Of a stretch of 43,861 nucleotides of DNA, positions 32,672 through 43,861 are shown in pieces. This stretch comes from Fragilaria crotonensis (lineage: Eukaryota > Bacillariophyta > Fragilariophyceae > Fragilariales > Fragilariaceae), in the NCBI GenBank assembly GCA_022925895.1, contig JAKSYS010000525.1, forward strand, positions 1-43,861, read 5' to 3'. The number at the start of each line of letters is the position of its first letter. Within the stretch, counting starts at the first letter, position 1. Both the position numbers and the translations under genes were made by a program. The notes under the pieces were generated by a model that was given only the letters and a program-made list of their open reading frames with translations, was not told the DNA's origin and did no database searches.

Positions 32672-33200
32672 AGAGACTGGGACCGATTTTTTGGAGACGT
32701 GGTGCCATTGAAAAGGAGATGCACAAGGTAAGGGTAGCGTGGAAGCCAAAGGACGGCGGTACAACGCCCGATCAGGTTTGTACTGTGAAGGTCCAAGATA
32801 TGATCGGTTTTCAAGAAGAAATTAAGTGTCATGTCATATTTTACGTCTAGATGGACTTCACACGTAAGGCCCGTTTTGGCGCAGGCGGTCATCTGACTGA
32901 GGCACCAGGATCATTAACGCATTCAAGTGTCGTGTCCAGAGACAGTATTCGACTGGCGTTCCTCATTGCAGGGTTGAATGACTTGGATGTTTTGGCTGGT
33001 GATGTAACAAATGCCTACTTGAACGCACCATGTCGAGAGAAAATATGTTTCGACCGGCAAATTGAGACAGGCGCAGACCATGGTAAAGTAAGGCTGACCC
33101 AGATGTTTGATATTTAACAAAAACCCAAGTACAATCATGAACAAATTGGGTGAGTTGTATGAATTGAAGCCTGAGAGTGTAGCCGGACGTCTATCTCGGG
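32668..33200 (+). pseudogene. Copia reverse transcriptase remnant lacking YVDD
   Basis: FWRRGAIEKEMHKVRVAWKP starts the domain, then TAG at 32848 precedes MDFTRKARFGAGGHLTEAPG, SVVSRDSIRLAFLIAGLNDL and DVLAGDVTNAYLNAPCREK (first catalytic Asp region). At about 33090-33115 the text jumps from GADHGKV to the NPSTIMNKLGELYELKPESV block, so the palm segment with YVDD is missing. Transposition in cis is impossible. Confidence 0.8.
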
Positions 33201-33241
33201 ACTAACATTGAAAGATTTCAACTAGAGATGGTCGGACAGTT

Positions 33242-34175
33242 ATGGGGATGTCAAATAAAATGTGCGTGAAGAACTCGATCAAGGTCGTGGAAGCATTGTT
33301 ACGTAAAGACAACCCAGATGCGAATTGGAAGTCGACGGCGAAGAATCCGTTTCCAAGTGGATATAAACCAGAGTTGGAAGTGATGTCGGAGTTGAATAAC
33401 CATATGACATCCCGTCATTTACAGTTGATGGGCATAATACGTAGGGCAATTGAATTGGGCCGGGTTGAGATTTTGTGGAGGTTTCTCAGCAGTTGTCACA
33501 GTTTCAGGTGCTACCACGGCAAGGGCACCTTGAGGCTGCGTATCATATCTTTGCGTACTTGAAGCACCACGAGACGTCGAGACTGGCTTTTGACTCACCA
33601 AAGGTGAATGAAGCAGCTTTCAATACGGATGCAGACTGGCAAGATTTTTATGGCAATGTCCGAGAAGAATTGCCGCCCAAAATGCCAATGCCGTTAGGTA
33701 AACCTGTGTGTATTCTTTTTATTTTGTTGATGCTAACCAAGCTGGTAGCTAATGTGATTACTCGGAGGTCCCATACAGGGATGATTTATGTGCAGAACGC
33801 CCCGATTATATGGTTTTGAAACGTCAAAACACATTGGAATCATCAAGTTTTGGAAGTGAATTTGTTGCGGTGCAAATTGCAAAGGAAACGTTGGTAGCTC
33901 TACGGTATAAGATCCGAATGTTTGGCATGCCGATTGAAGGACCGTTTAACGTATTCTGCAATAAAAGCGGTGTTGTCAAGAATGTGAGTATCCCAGAATC
34001 GACCTTGATGAAGAAGCACAATGGGATTAACTACCATGCGATACGCGAAGCTGTGGCAGCGGGAATTATACGAGTTCGAAAGGAAGACGGGTTGACAAAT
34101 CTGGCCGATGTATTTACCAAAGTCTTGCCGTCGGATCGTCAAAAGGCCTTACTTGAGCATATCCTCTACTCTTGA
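33242..34175 (+). pseudogene. Copia RNase H remnant
   Basis: GMSNKMCVKNSIKVVEALL, LQLMGIIRRAIELGRVEI, GHLEAAYHIFAYLKHHE, FNTDADWQDFYG, RRSHTGMIYVQNAPIIWF, then (other frame) SSSFGSEFVAVQIAKETLVA, CNKSGVVKNVSIPESTLMKK and GLTNLADVFTKVLPSDRQK end the Pol protein. Frame changes occur near 33480 and 33815. Position and order are those of Copia. Confidence 0.8.
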
Positions 34176-34317
34176 GTGATACCCTTGGTTCATTGGTGGA
34201 TGCATGGGCACCCTGATTACCTCCTGGACAGCCAAATGTGCTGTGGGTTTAGTTTACCAGGTCGATGTTATTGGTGTTAGTTAAATCTCTCACGTGCGTT
34301 CATGATTTACGGGGACC

Positions 34318-34599
34318 GTTTGAATACTGACGATATGGTACTCGTACGGGTGTACTACCGTTGTACGGTCAGAGGAGATACGGTGTGTTTTTATCATAGA
34401 GCTCTAGTAGACTCTAGAGACTACTACTTTTTTGTTCTTTTTTGTTGTGTATTTGTAGTCTACCTGGTACCTGGTACTGTCTACTACTACCTGTAGCTAC
34501 AAGCTCTAGTAGAGAGTATGCATAGTATTTGTTACACTCTCGCTTTCCCCCTAACGGTAAGATAATACGTAACTGCGTGTTCGACAGTAGATTCGTTCA
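34318..34599 (+). repeat. 3' LTR of the CoDi element
   Basis: It matches the 5' LTR but carries two simple-sequence insertions rich in CTAGTAG and CTACTAC (about 34398-34430 and 34455-34520). It ends 211 bp upstream of the alkyltransferase ATG in the same orientation. Confidence 0.8.
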
Positions 34600-34809
34600 A
34601 AAGGTTTTTCAAGAGCATCAACGCATCATGAACAGAAACTTGATGCCACTATTTTTTTGCTTGCACCTATGCCTATACAAACGCATAACGCATGATAGCA
34701 CAATAATCCTGATTCTTTGTTGGCTTAGCGCCTGTCACAAATCACAACATCGCAACTCACAACCGAACAGAATCTAGCACCTCATCTGACGATTCAGACT
34801 CAGACCAGC

Positions 34810-35361
34810 ATGGCCAAGCGTTTTGTCACATCTGCGACAATCCAAAGTCCTGTCGGCCCGATGCACCTTGCTGCCGCTGCCAACGGATTGACTTGCTGTA
34901 TCTTTCTGTCGAGATCTTCTAGGCCTGACCCGACATCAGAGGGAGACTACTCAAGCAAGGGTCACGCTACACTTCATCAAGCAACATTGCAACTACATGA
35001 ATATTTCAATGGAACGCGTCATGACTTTACGGTCCCCGTCGCGCCGTTGGGGACTGCCTTTCAAAGGGCTGTCTGGGACGCCCTCCAAGCCACGATCCCG
35101 TATGGATCGACGGCGTCGTATTCGGATGTTGCAATCGCGATCCACAATCCCAAAGCGGTCCGAGCGGTGGGAATGGCAAACAATAAGAACCCTATTTGTG
35201 TTATTATTCCTTGCCATAGGGTCATTGGAAAGAATGGCGCTATGGTGGGATATGGCGCTGGGCTGGAAATAAAAGAGAAATTACTCAAGTTGGAAGAAGC
35301 CAATGTTGGCAACTTCATGCAGCGTAAAGGGATTAGTGTGATTTGTCACAATATTTACTAG
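34810..35361 (+). CDS. O6-alkylguanine-DNA alkyltransferase (MGMT/Ogt family)
   Basis: An intact 183-residue suicide repair enzyme that moves alkyl groups from O6 of guanine to its own cysteine. Motifs: FQRAVWDALQATIPYGSTAS (84-103, contains the helix-turn-helix entry), RAVGMANNKNP (118-128, arginine finger and binding wing), IIPCHRVIG (132-140) with acceptor Cys135, and GYGAGLEIKEKLLKLE (147-162). The first 75 residues form the usual weakly conserved N-terminal domain; SPVGPMHLAA is typical. Length and domain layout are normal for the family and no intron is needed. The nearest upstream feature is the Copia 3' LTR. It converges with the histidine kinase gene about 100 bp away. Confidence 0.95.
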   Translation: MAKRFVTSATIQSPVGPMHLAAAANGLTCCIFLSRSSRPDPTSEGDYSSKGHATLHQATLQLHEYFNGTRHDFTVPVAPLGTAFQRAVWDALQATIPYGSTASYSDVAIAIHNPKAVRAVGMANNKNPICVIIPCHRVIGKNGAMVGYGAGLEIKEKLLKLEEANVGNFMQRKGISVICHNIY

Positions 35362-35458
35362 CAATCTAAGAGGTCGTTGGTTTGCAATGATGGCAATCAC
35401 TTTCGTGCTGCGTCACTTCCAGGAATCACCACGAGTCAGGAGGCAAGGTCAATACTGT

Positions 35459-38102
35459 TTACAGGACTTCGGATATTGGATCACGGGCGACTGAAACACG
35501 CTTCCTGAGTGATGATGTGTGGCTATCGTCCGGAAGTGATTCTCGTGGTTTTTGGAACGCAATTGGACTGTCAGCGTCAGCGCCACTCTCTGATCGACAA
35601 GCCAATATTCGAGTCAATTCCATTTTCATGGTCGCCGGATTTGTCGGGAATGGTTTGAACATGAACGCATTAGCGCCTGCATCTTCGAATCCATGTTGAA
35701 CATCATTTGCCGATAGGCCACATATGCGAGCTGATACTCCCATCGCGCGCATAGCTCTCACAGTCTGAGTTCCAAGCAGCTGTTTTTCTGCTGACGCCAT
35801 GTACTGGTCGACGAAAATGAGATCAAATTGGTTGACGTCATCTTCGATTAACTTCAGCGCAGCCTCACCATTGGCAGCTTCCTGGAATTTCCAATGCGGC
35901 ATGATTTTGGCGATGGCTCTCGCAAACAGCTTGCGCAGCACCATGTCGTCATCGACGAAGAGTAGGGACAATTCGTCGGGTAAATCAAATTCTCCTTCCG
36001 GTTTCGCATCAACTTTCGTTTGAGTAATGGCAAGATGATGAGCGCTGCCGTGGAAGTCTTCCAGACAAATGTCCTTAATAGCAAGCGGTGGGCAGTTGAG
36101 TCGAATCACGAACCGCGTTCCAGGTTGACCGGGGATGCCACTATCGTACTCTTCATCCAACAAGATTTCCCCTCCCATGAGATCCACTAGGTTCAAGCAC
36201 AGGCATAACCCAATCCCCGTGCCCTGGTGCAGCGAATCAAGACTCTCTTGAAACTTGGCAAACAACTTTTTTCGCTTTTCCACAGGTATACCTGGCCCTG
36301 AGTCTTCAATGTAAATCAAGACTGTTTGGTCGCCTTCGTCAACGATTGCCCGTAATCGAATGAAACCCTTGTTGACAAATTTCAACGAATTACGACCCAG
36401 ATTCAACACAATTTGTTTGAGTCGCAGTCGATCCGACATGACGACCAAATTTGGCGGACACTCCACCTGCACTTGTATGTCATCACCGCGTCGATACAGC
36501 ATGGCATCGACAGGAGAAAAAAACATCTTGCAAGATATCGACGGGTGCGTAGCTAATGCTAAGTTGATTGCTGTGTGCCCGTTGCATGTCCAACATATTG
36601 CGAAGTAGGTCATTAATGAAGTGCAGGGCATTGTCAATGATTCTCAAATCCTCGTTGACAGCAGCACGCAACAAACTAAAAGGCTTGGTTTCATCGTTAA
36701 CGCTGGCGGTGACGAAGCTCGACGCCGACATGGCAGCCGCTAGTGGATTGCGAACCTCGTGAGCGATGAAATCATTCAATTCTCGTTCTCCGCGCATTGC
36801 CTTCTGAGCTGCTTCAATGATAGCCGCTGGCTTTTCAGACTCCGTCTGCGCTCGCAGCTGGTTCATACGATTCTGCCGATCCGCATTAGTGTAAACCCAA
36901 ACACTGAGGAAAAGGCCGGCACTCATGATCAAGATACCCCGAGAAGAATGTATATGATAGTGGGGACAAAAGCCTGGTCCGGTGCCGCAAAGACAATTTT
37001 CCATTTCCGGTCGAGAAATTCGAAGTCGCGAAGCTGCAAACGCAATCCACCATTAGTTAAGGATTCCAATGATACTTCAGGCAGAATCCGAATGCGACCG
37101 CAGTCCTTTGACTCGCAAAAATATTCAGCTCCACCTAAGAAATCGGATTGGCCGTCGAGAGTGATATCGTAAGCATATATAACCATGGGTGCAGGATACT
37201 CCTCAAAAGACCTTTCAAGGAGTGTCGCAATATGAATAGGAAGAATAGCCACATCTTTAGCTTCCTGCTCCGGCTGCAGCGGATCAGGAATACCGGGATG
37301 CACCAGCACAACGCCGTACGAGACGACGCCCTCCGGCGGTTCCTCCACAATCGCTCGAAGCGTTGGAGTGCTGACCGCGAAACGTGAAGTGAGCGATGGT
37401 TTGCTCGTTGAGAGTGCCGATTCAATGGCAGTTCGTTGGATGCTAGACGAAAGCAAATCATAGTCTAAGTTTTCTTCGTTGTCATCAAAGGGTTCCAACC
37501 AGTGGACGGGAAAATAAAAGCCATGGATTGATCGATTTTGAATGGTTCCGTTGACATTCATTTGGTTCGTAACCTTGAAATCCATTGTAGACAAAATCTG
37601 GCCGATATTGGCGATAATACCTACGTGTTTCATCTTCGACTGCCTCTCTCGCCCTGGGTTACATTAGGGCATACCCTATCGATAGAATGCAGTCGCCCAT
37701 GTGCAAGGAAGCCACATTATCGTATAAAAATCGAAATTCACGCCTCATCAGATCAGATCGCGAACTCGTGAGGCCAGTCGTATTGATTGAAACATTGAAA
37801 TTTCGCGAAACAGCTTGATGCACCCACATTCCTGCAACGGTCACTTCTCGTGCCGAGTGTTCGACATCCTTTGTCAGGGCATCCGCTACAGAAGAAAATT
37901 GGAGTTCCACATCCGAGATGCTCGTCGAAAATCCTACGGTCCAAAAGGCACTGGCGGCTAGTAAGGTTACCAGAAACAAAACACCGGCGGTTGTGCGAGC
38001 TCGGCCAAGGTTGGCAGCAGTCATGCGGCGATTGCCAGACGAGCCTGATGTTGAAGGCGTGTCACTCAACGCACTTCGCGAACTGCCATCCAGGGTATCC
38101 AT
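35459..38102 (-). pseudogene. CHASE-domain hybrid histidine kinase, frame-broken
   Basis: A two-component sensor with its own receiver. N-terminus at 38102 (MDTLDGSSRSALSDTPS), transmembrane helix TAGVLFLVTLLAASAFWTVG, extracellular CHASE domain (LMRREFRFLYDNVASL, then HGFYFPVHWLEPFDDNEENL, YDLLSSSIQRTAIESAL), second helix PTIIYILLG plus ILIMSAGLFLSVWVY, HisKA with phospho-His in FIAHEVRNPL, HATPase with N box LGRNSLKF, G1 DSGPGIP, F LFAKFQES, G2 GTGIGLCL, and a receiver with FVDDD, phospho-Asp in LIFVDQYM and Lys in MFKPFP. Frame changes fall near 37670-37540 (several), near 36945 and in an A7 run at 36517-36523. CHASE senses small ligands in plants; the ligand here is unknown. All catalytic residues remain, so the gene may be recently dead or the breaks may be sequence errors. 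Confidence 0.8.
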
Positions 38103-41100
38103 GATGACTGCGAACGGTGACTACACAATTTTGAGTTTGCAATCAATGATGCTGTTGATTTGAATTGCAAACTCTAGCCGAGTGTGGTACCTATCTTCTG
38201 TTGTATTCTTCTTCTCTGATATGTTTCAGACTTCTTAACTGATGTTGATTAATAGGCGCAAGGGGAGTACATACAACATAGATATATATTATATCATATA
38301 CTCGTAGTACCATATACTGAGGATGCCGAAATGGGCTTAGAATTGATGTGCTCGTTCGAAATGCATTTGCGCCAATCAGAATCCATTTAGTCGTCATCAT
38401 TTCGATTTTTCATATACAATTATAGCAAATAGCAACCCCGACTGGTGCGTTCTATGCATTTCATGTCCAACGATACCTTTTTTCACTTCGTAAGAGAAAA
38501 ACTTGTATGCACATATGACATAGCTCTGTACTAGATAGTAGTAGAGTACAAGCCCAGGACATTTATGTGCCTATATCGGATGGGTATGACACTATGTACC
38601 CCGGATATTGTGATGATGATACGTACGCGAACACGTAAGGCCTTCCCGACATCTTTGCCCACGTCTCGAACGCCCATGTACGCACAACGTACAGTACTAT
38701 CGAATTGAATAATTGAATGAAAAGGAGGCGATGACGACAGCTCGACGTTCCTAGGAAATACTAATGACATGCAAACTTCAAGAATGAAAACGATGTCGTA
38801 TTCGTTCTGGCGCCATGGATGTGCAGATCTCGAACGTGGCGGCCACCGGTATGTACTTGAGTACTTGAGTGCTACAGGAAGGTCCGGCCCAAGCACACTT
38901 CCGAGGGTTACCTAGTAGAGGCCATTGAAATGAGGGGCACCAACAAGCAAAGTTTTTAGAAGTGGTGTTGATCCATCAAGCCGACAAGGTTTTTAATCAT
39001 CAGCAGATGTGTTTTTTTGTCAGATTCTGTCAGTAGTTTTTTTGTCAGCAGATTCTGTAGTACTAAGCAGATTTCTCTATTACATACTAGATATACTTCT
39101 GTCACCAGTTCTGTAAGCAGATTTCTTAAGTCAGCAGTCCCTTTTCTGTCAACTGATGCTGTTGACAGCTTTCTCTTGTCAGCCAATTTGTAGGCATAAA
39201 ACTCAGTTGTGAGAGTTGTTGCTAGTGCTTCATGACTCTGTCTTGTCACAATTACCATATGTAATCTGAGCAGGTTTTCTGGATGTTTCCATCATCTTTT
39301 TTTATAGCAGATTTTGTCAGAAGATGTTTCATGTCAGCAGATTTTTTGTCAGCAGATTTGTTTAGGCAGATTATGTAAGCATTTTTTGTTAGCCAACACC
39401 TTTGCATACGTCATCAAAATGACGCAGGCATATGCAGTTTCTTCGCGCCAGCCTGTTTCTTGATGGAAACATTTTCTACTTCGGCCGGCGCGCATTTTTG
39501 CTTCAATCACGATTGCAATGTTTGTTTTGCCGGACCTTCAAGTACAACAATCCAGCTTGTAAAACTACTTGAATAACCAACAATTTAACACATGTTGTGA
39601 CTCAGTTTAGTGTCCACTCAATTACTGTTCCATAAGCATTCTTCTCCTCATGATTTCATATGCTGCAAATGAATCAATCTTGGACTGGTATAGATATTCA
39701 TTGAGGTATCGAACAATTTCATCACCTCCTTTCAGAATTACTGGCTCAAAATGAAATTAAAAAAAATTCATTCATGCATGAAATGCAATTTATATGTATA
39801 TGCATATCATGCTTATCCTTGTACTACTGTTATGCTGCTGTAGCATGCATGGATTGAAAGGTTGTCTTGCAACTTGGTGGGACACCTCCAATGGTGTTGT
39901 AATACATCAGCAGCAGATATCCTCATTCACACCAAACCAAGCAAAACAGCACCTATCAAAACCTTGTTGACTTCATTCTTTACTTCACAAGAATGTGCAC
40001 TCTGCTTTGTTGGTTGTTACAGTGGCAACTGCTGACAGCAGGGCCTAAAGAATAGTGACTTCTAGAATTGAGCACATTTCTTATTTAGTAGGGAGTTTTT
40101 AATGCTTCGACCAAACTTCATGGAGACATGTCATGTACATTCCAAAGTTGTTGATTACTTTGGGAATTTTCATTTTTGCAACCAAAATATAAAGATGCCA
40201 AAGACATGTCATGTCATTTCTTACAAAGGGACTTTTCATTTTTGCAACCAATCATGATTTTGCACATGCAAAAGACACATTGTATGACACTCCAAAGGAT
40301 GACTTATGTTGGAGGAATTTTCTTTTTCTCAAACAAATATCCACCGCAAATCCCAATTCATGCTGCGTACATCAAATGTATCAACTGTCCTGGATGAATA
40401 ATATGACCTATTGGTAGCGGAAGCTAATTGTGAACCAATTTGTTCAAAAGTGTCTCTTCACTGAAGATTCCTCAAACCTGCCATTTACCAGTAATCTCAC
40501 ATTTACTGCTCATAGGCAATAGTTTCTCCTTCCTACCTCGTATCATAACTACAAAAAGATGGACAGAATATCCGCAAGTATTTCTTTCAACAGCATTGCT
40601 AAATGGCAGGCATGATAGGAGACTTTTCAAGTCGTTTCTCTGCTAGTAACCAATGACTGACACATCTTTAGAGACCCCTCGACAAATGAATGCTGACACC
40701 TCATCTGTACAAGCAGCAGCATCACAGCCACCAGCACAAGAACCATCATCACGACATGGATACACATTCTAAGCATTTGCAAGGCAGGGTGTATGCTGGG
40801 AATTTGTTGAAACATGTGGCGTGATCCTTGTTGCATAGTAAGTGTAGAATATGGTTGGATTGTTTGGATTTTGAATTGAAGCATAATGGGGCACAGTCCC
40901 TTTGTATGGTAGTTTTGCTGTTCACAATAGTCCGAGAAGTTCGGGAACAGTAGCCAAGAGTAAGATGGGTAAATTGGATTTGGTTCCCAGTTCCCAGTAC
41001 TCCGAGTGCCTGGCTGGTATAAGTACTATGAATGTACCCCAATTTCATGAAAGAGATAGAGCAACCACGTAGTAGGCCTTCGTATGTTCGTAAAGAAACT

Positions 41101-42079
41101 CCCTGCTTGGCACTGCTGTCACCGTGTTAAAAACTGAGTATTCGGAGTACAACAGTCCCGTCATACAATTGTAAAAGAGTATGTTTTGAACCAATACCCT
41201 AGCATAATTCTGAAGTTGCAATTGAGAGTCCTATCCTGCCAATAGTCTTACTACAATGAGCAAGAATGTAGTAAAGAGAACTTATAAAATGCACAATGCC
41301 CACCACATATTCCAGGAAACACACAATCGTCGCTTTTGTAACTCATCAACATAATTGACTCAATGCTGATGGCACCAAAGTGCTTGGTGCTGATGGCTGC
41401 CCAACAGCTTGATCGGGAAAGGCCCATGCTTGAAAACATTGCAATGTCGGTCCATTTTCCTAGTACAGATCACCAGGTTCGCTCATGCAGCATTCGATCC
41501 ATTTCAGCATGCATTCCGGGCGGAACCATCAAGAAGAAAAACACCATCAAATCTCCTTCACTTGAAGGTGCCAGTGTATGCAGAAGATAAACTTGTTTCC
41601 CCCGACTCAATAATCTGGCATAAGCAAGCGAATTGGTTTTTATAATCCAAGTTGTGCCTTTGCAAAATAGACATGACATGCATGGTGATTCCGAGGGAAT
41701 GAAAGATGACGCTAAAATCGGCATCGGCATGGATAAATTTTTTCCAGGCCCACCACACCACCATTGTGTTCACCACAAGGTTATCCCAAACTTGAGACGT
41801 TAAGCAAGCAATCAGGACACCAAAGAGCAATCTGAAAGTGATGTGAGATGCTTCCAGAGAGTCTTGGTGGGATAATTGCATAACCATATATTGGTCATGG
41901 CCAAACAACTGCTTGCTGTAGACAGGTGGAGGTGCTTTAAAGTGGAACCACCACAACCTTGTTCGATGGCTGCAATCCCAATGGAAGCACCAGTAGCTGG
42001 TGCTTTGCTTATGAACTGCCGTTGCTGCTGCCATTACTGAACAGGCGATTTGATGTTGGCTTGTGCTTGATCAGCCAAA
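38103..42079. other. Long gene-poor interval
   Basis: I find no supported gene. The stretch 38995-39400 has a degenerate repeat (below). 39600-41100 has AT- and CATGC-rich DNA with repeated CATTTTTGCAACCAA words (40170-40255). 41230-42034 has open frames without family signals and may belong to the Copia remnant that follows. Confidence 0.4.
38995..39400. repeat. Degenerate GTCAGCAGATT repeat
   Basis: The word (T)n-GTCAGCAGATT(C)TGT and close variants recur about a dozen times (for example near 39022, 39048, 39115, 39306, 39333, 39348). Spacing is irregular, and a TGTTGACAG/CTGTCAACTG inverted pair lies in the middle. Confidence 0.6.
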
Positions 42080-42362
42080 GTGGAAACAAGATTGTGCATC
42101 ATGGTATTTGGAGAGGGGGGATGCACTTTTTTGTGTCACCAGCATGTAACAAATGTACTAGTATTTTGTGATAACAATGAATTGGTGAAAAACACAACAA
42201 TTCCTCCAGAATCCATGTTGGCCAAGAAACACAATGCAATTAGCTACTATTTGCAGCAAAGATTTATGAGTGGGTAAAGAAGATGGGATGACAAATCTTG
42301 CTGATGTATTTACCAAAGTTCTCACAGCATTAGATCGGATGCGCGCGATTTGTTGGCATACT
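42080..42362 (+). pseudogene. RNase H C-terminal remnant of a second Copia element
   Basis: FCDNNELVKNTTIP, then ESMLAKKHNAISYY, and in another frame TNLADVFTKVLTALDR (compare GVVKN...IPESTLMKKHNGINY and TNLADVFTKVLPSDR at 34000-34140). Protein-level likeness to the CoDi copy is clear but wording differs, so this is another family or an older copy. No LTR was identified around it. Confidence 0.7.
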
Positions 42363-43861
42363 ATCATGTATTTATCATGTTCTACGCCCTAGGTTCTCGT
42401 CGGCATTTGCATAGTAGGCACTGCCTTTTACCTTCTTTCATGGCATGTGGCCACGCTCATCGAAATAATTCATCAATTATTGATTTATGTAAAAGTGTGT
42501 AAGTAAAGACCGTACCGTACAAGAAACAATTACAAAAAACAGGTAATGCACAACTTCATTGGTTATCATTTTAACTGTCACAGTAGCTTTCTTAGATCCC
42601 TTCGTAGTACAACCTTCTCAAGGTAATAACTCTCCACATCACTTACGGATTAAACGTACTCCAGTAGTCTCTAGCCGACACAGTAAATGGGTGAATTGGA
42701 CTCAGTTCCCAGACGCGAGAGGTACTGTGCCTGCTAGCTTACGTATGTTGTCGCATCGATGGCAACAAACTGCTCGGTACATGCACTCACGTCTCACGTA
42801 CCAGGTACGATACCGGACTTCCCACTCCTTGCACAGCAATTTACTACCATACTACATTTTGACAGTATTCCAGTGATCCATGTGCAAGTACTGGCTGACG
42901 GTAGACTTAAGGTTAGTAGAACATAGAAGTATGATGTCGGACTTGACGGGGGAGGAAGCAAACGTGATGGATTGCCCAGCCTTGGGCGAAGGAGTCCTCC
43001 AGCCATTTGTTGAAAAAAATATGTTGGAGATGTAGAACTAAGTAGCAAGGGCCTTTGCTGTTTTTGGATCTGAAATAGTATCAGTTAAAATGAAGATGAA
43101 AAATGAAGGTGAGATTTCCAATGTTAGTTGGAGTCTCACAAATGTTGTGTTGTCTTAATCCCACTTGCTGAGTGGTGTTTGAGTTGTGTTGTCCATAGTA
43201 AAAGTTGTGTCATCAATAAAATTGACAACACAAATGATTTGAATACTTAGGGAAACTGAGGACAACACTATTCAAATTGTGACTGTGGTATCGGGACTTA
43301 GAGTTCTGATTCACGGAACTACTGGAATGGGTCACAGGCAGACTAAGAAAGATAAAGGACTGTCTACTGTATTACCGTATGGTCTTTAAACTTACAGTAA
43401 TTACGAATGACAGTGTGATAGCGAGTGACAGAAGATCTCTAACACACGAGACACAAGGCAGCATTTGCTACCATGGTTCCAGGCAGGGTCGGTGAAGTTA
43501 AACTTTAACTATAGTGGACTTACGCTGCCTTCAGCAGTTGTAACTTAGTACTGCGAGGTACGTATGGTTGGTTACTGGTACTGCAATACGCAATTCTCAG
43601 TAACTAGTCACCGGAAATACGTATGTTTTTTAGCCTCCAGTATTAAGTTATTTGTGAGTTTCGTAGTTAATTGCAGTTATAATGCAGACGGTACCAGTGG
43701 TGTAGTAGCATAGTACACCTACGTACAGTACCCGAGTTTTCAGGGATTCTGTGAGTTCAGAAATCAGGCAGCGGCATACGTCATCAATATCCACTTAAAC
43801 TATGTTGCGAACACCAATCATTTCCTACGCATTTCTACGATCCCAAGCACATCAATACTGC
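42363..43861. other. Intergenic end of the window
   Basis: Nothing supported. GTAC-rich words and a 106-residue-scale open frame at 42559-42876 with a hydrophobic start (MVIILTVTVAFLDPF) are present; no family or downstream exon is recognised. Confidence 0.4.

Larger units (their letters stand above)
29521..34599 (+). mobile_element. Ty1/Copia retrotransposon, CoDi-like, degenerate
   Basis: About 5.1 kb, bounded by LTRs at 29521-29709 and 34318-34599, with Gag, protease, integrase, reverse transcriptase and RNase H remnants in Copia order on the plus strand. Wording matches the diatom CoDi group. All domains carry stops or frame changes, and the catalytic YVDD segment of the reverse transcriptase is deleted near 33100. 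A degenerate primer-binding site (GGTTTATCAGACCC at 29710-29723, compare TGGTATCAGAGCC for initiator Met tRNA) follows the left LTR. No 5-bp target duplication is evident. Confidence 0.85.

Noticed and set aside
35061..35318. Minus-strand frame opposite the alkyltransferase
   Set aside because: It is a shadow of an intact, well-conserved gene on the plus strand.
41558..42034. 158-residue minus-strand frame
   Set aside because: Composition is unlike a protein family, and it lies antisense beside a Copia remnant; likely chance.
42559..42876. Plastid-targeted protein start (MVIILTVTVAFLDPF)
   Set aside because: A hydrophobic start and an A-F pair alone are weak; no conserved domain or exon follows.

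Overview
The window reads as nuclear DNA of a pennate diatom, most like Phaeodactylum tricornutum (inference). Evidence: a Ty1/Copia element whose Gag, protease, integrase and RNase H wording matches the diatom CoDi group; short GT-AG introns (about 53-120 bp); a CHASE hybrid histidine kinase; a class II (SIRT4-like) sirtuin; and intergenic DNA full of GTAC/AGTACT words. Genes lie on both strands. There are no bacterial operons.

Layout. 1-4.9 kb: a decayed Helitron (HUH Rep plus Pif1-type helicase, with one in-frame 57-bp intron), and on the opposite strand the C-terminus of an RPA-like protein. 5.0-8.4 kb: fragments of two host-type genes (an LRR membrane protein and a DDX52/ROK1-like DEAD-box helicase) around a 48-copy, 15-bp minisatellite. 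9.3-12.9 kb: an RPA-like OB-fold gene split by a 2,558-bp element with 27-bp terminal inverted repeats and a TG target duplication; dropping the element and one TG closes the reading frame exactly. A Helitron-type 3' end (hairpin then CTGG) follows at 13.26 kb. 14.2-16.2 kb: a multi-exon, multi-pass membrane protein of unknown role with several frame breaks. 16.4-17.6 kb: an intact sirtuin. 18.2-18.9 kb: a broken gene of uncertain family. 19.0-20.7 kb: arginyl-tRNA-protein transferase (ATE1) with one short intron and a cluster of TGACGTCA palindromes upstream. 20.7-25.4 kb: intergenic DNA with a pyrimidine tract and a cluster of GGTGGCAAA motifs. 25.6-29.3 kb: a broken transposase resembling the KDZ/Plavaka group, convergent with a papain-fold-like cysteine peptidase. 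29.5-34.6 kb: a degenerate CoDi Copia retrotransposon with both LTRs. 34.8-35.4 kb: intact O6-alkylguanine-DNA alkyltransferase. 35.5-38.1 kb: a CHASE/HisKA/HATPase/REC hybrid histidine kinase broken by frameshifts. 38.1-43.9 kb: mostly gene-free, with a small RNase H remnant of a second Copia element.

Transposons of at least four classes (Helitron, unclassified TIR element, KDZ-like, Copia) surround a few intact housekeeping or repair genes (sirtuin, ATE1, alkyltransferase). Many other coding regions carry frame breaks, some in homopolymer runs, so read-level checking is needed to separate true decay from sequence error. The best candidate for something undescribed is the RPA-like gene of the Helitron together with the TIR element that interrupts it.
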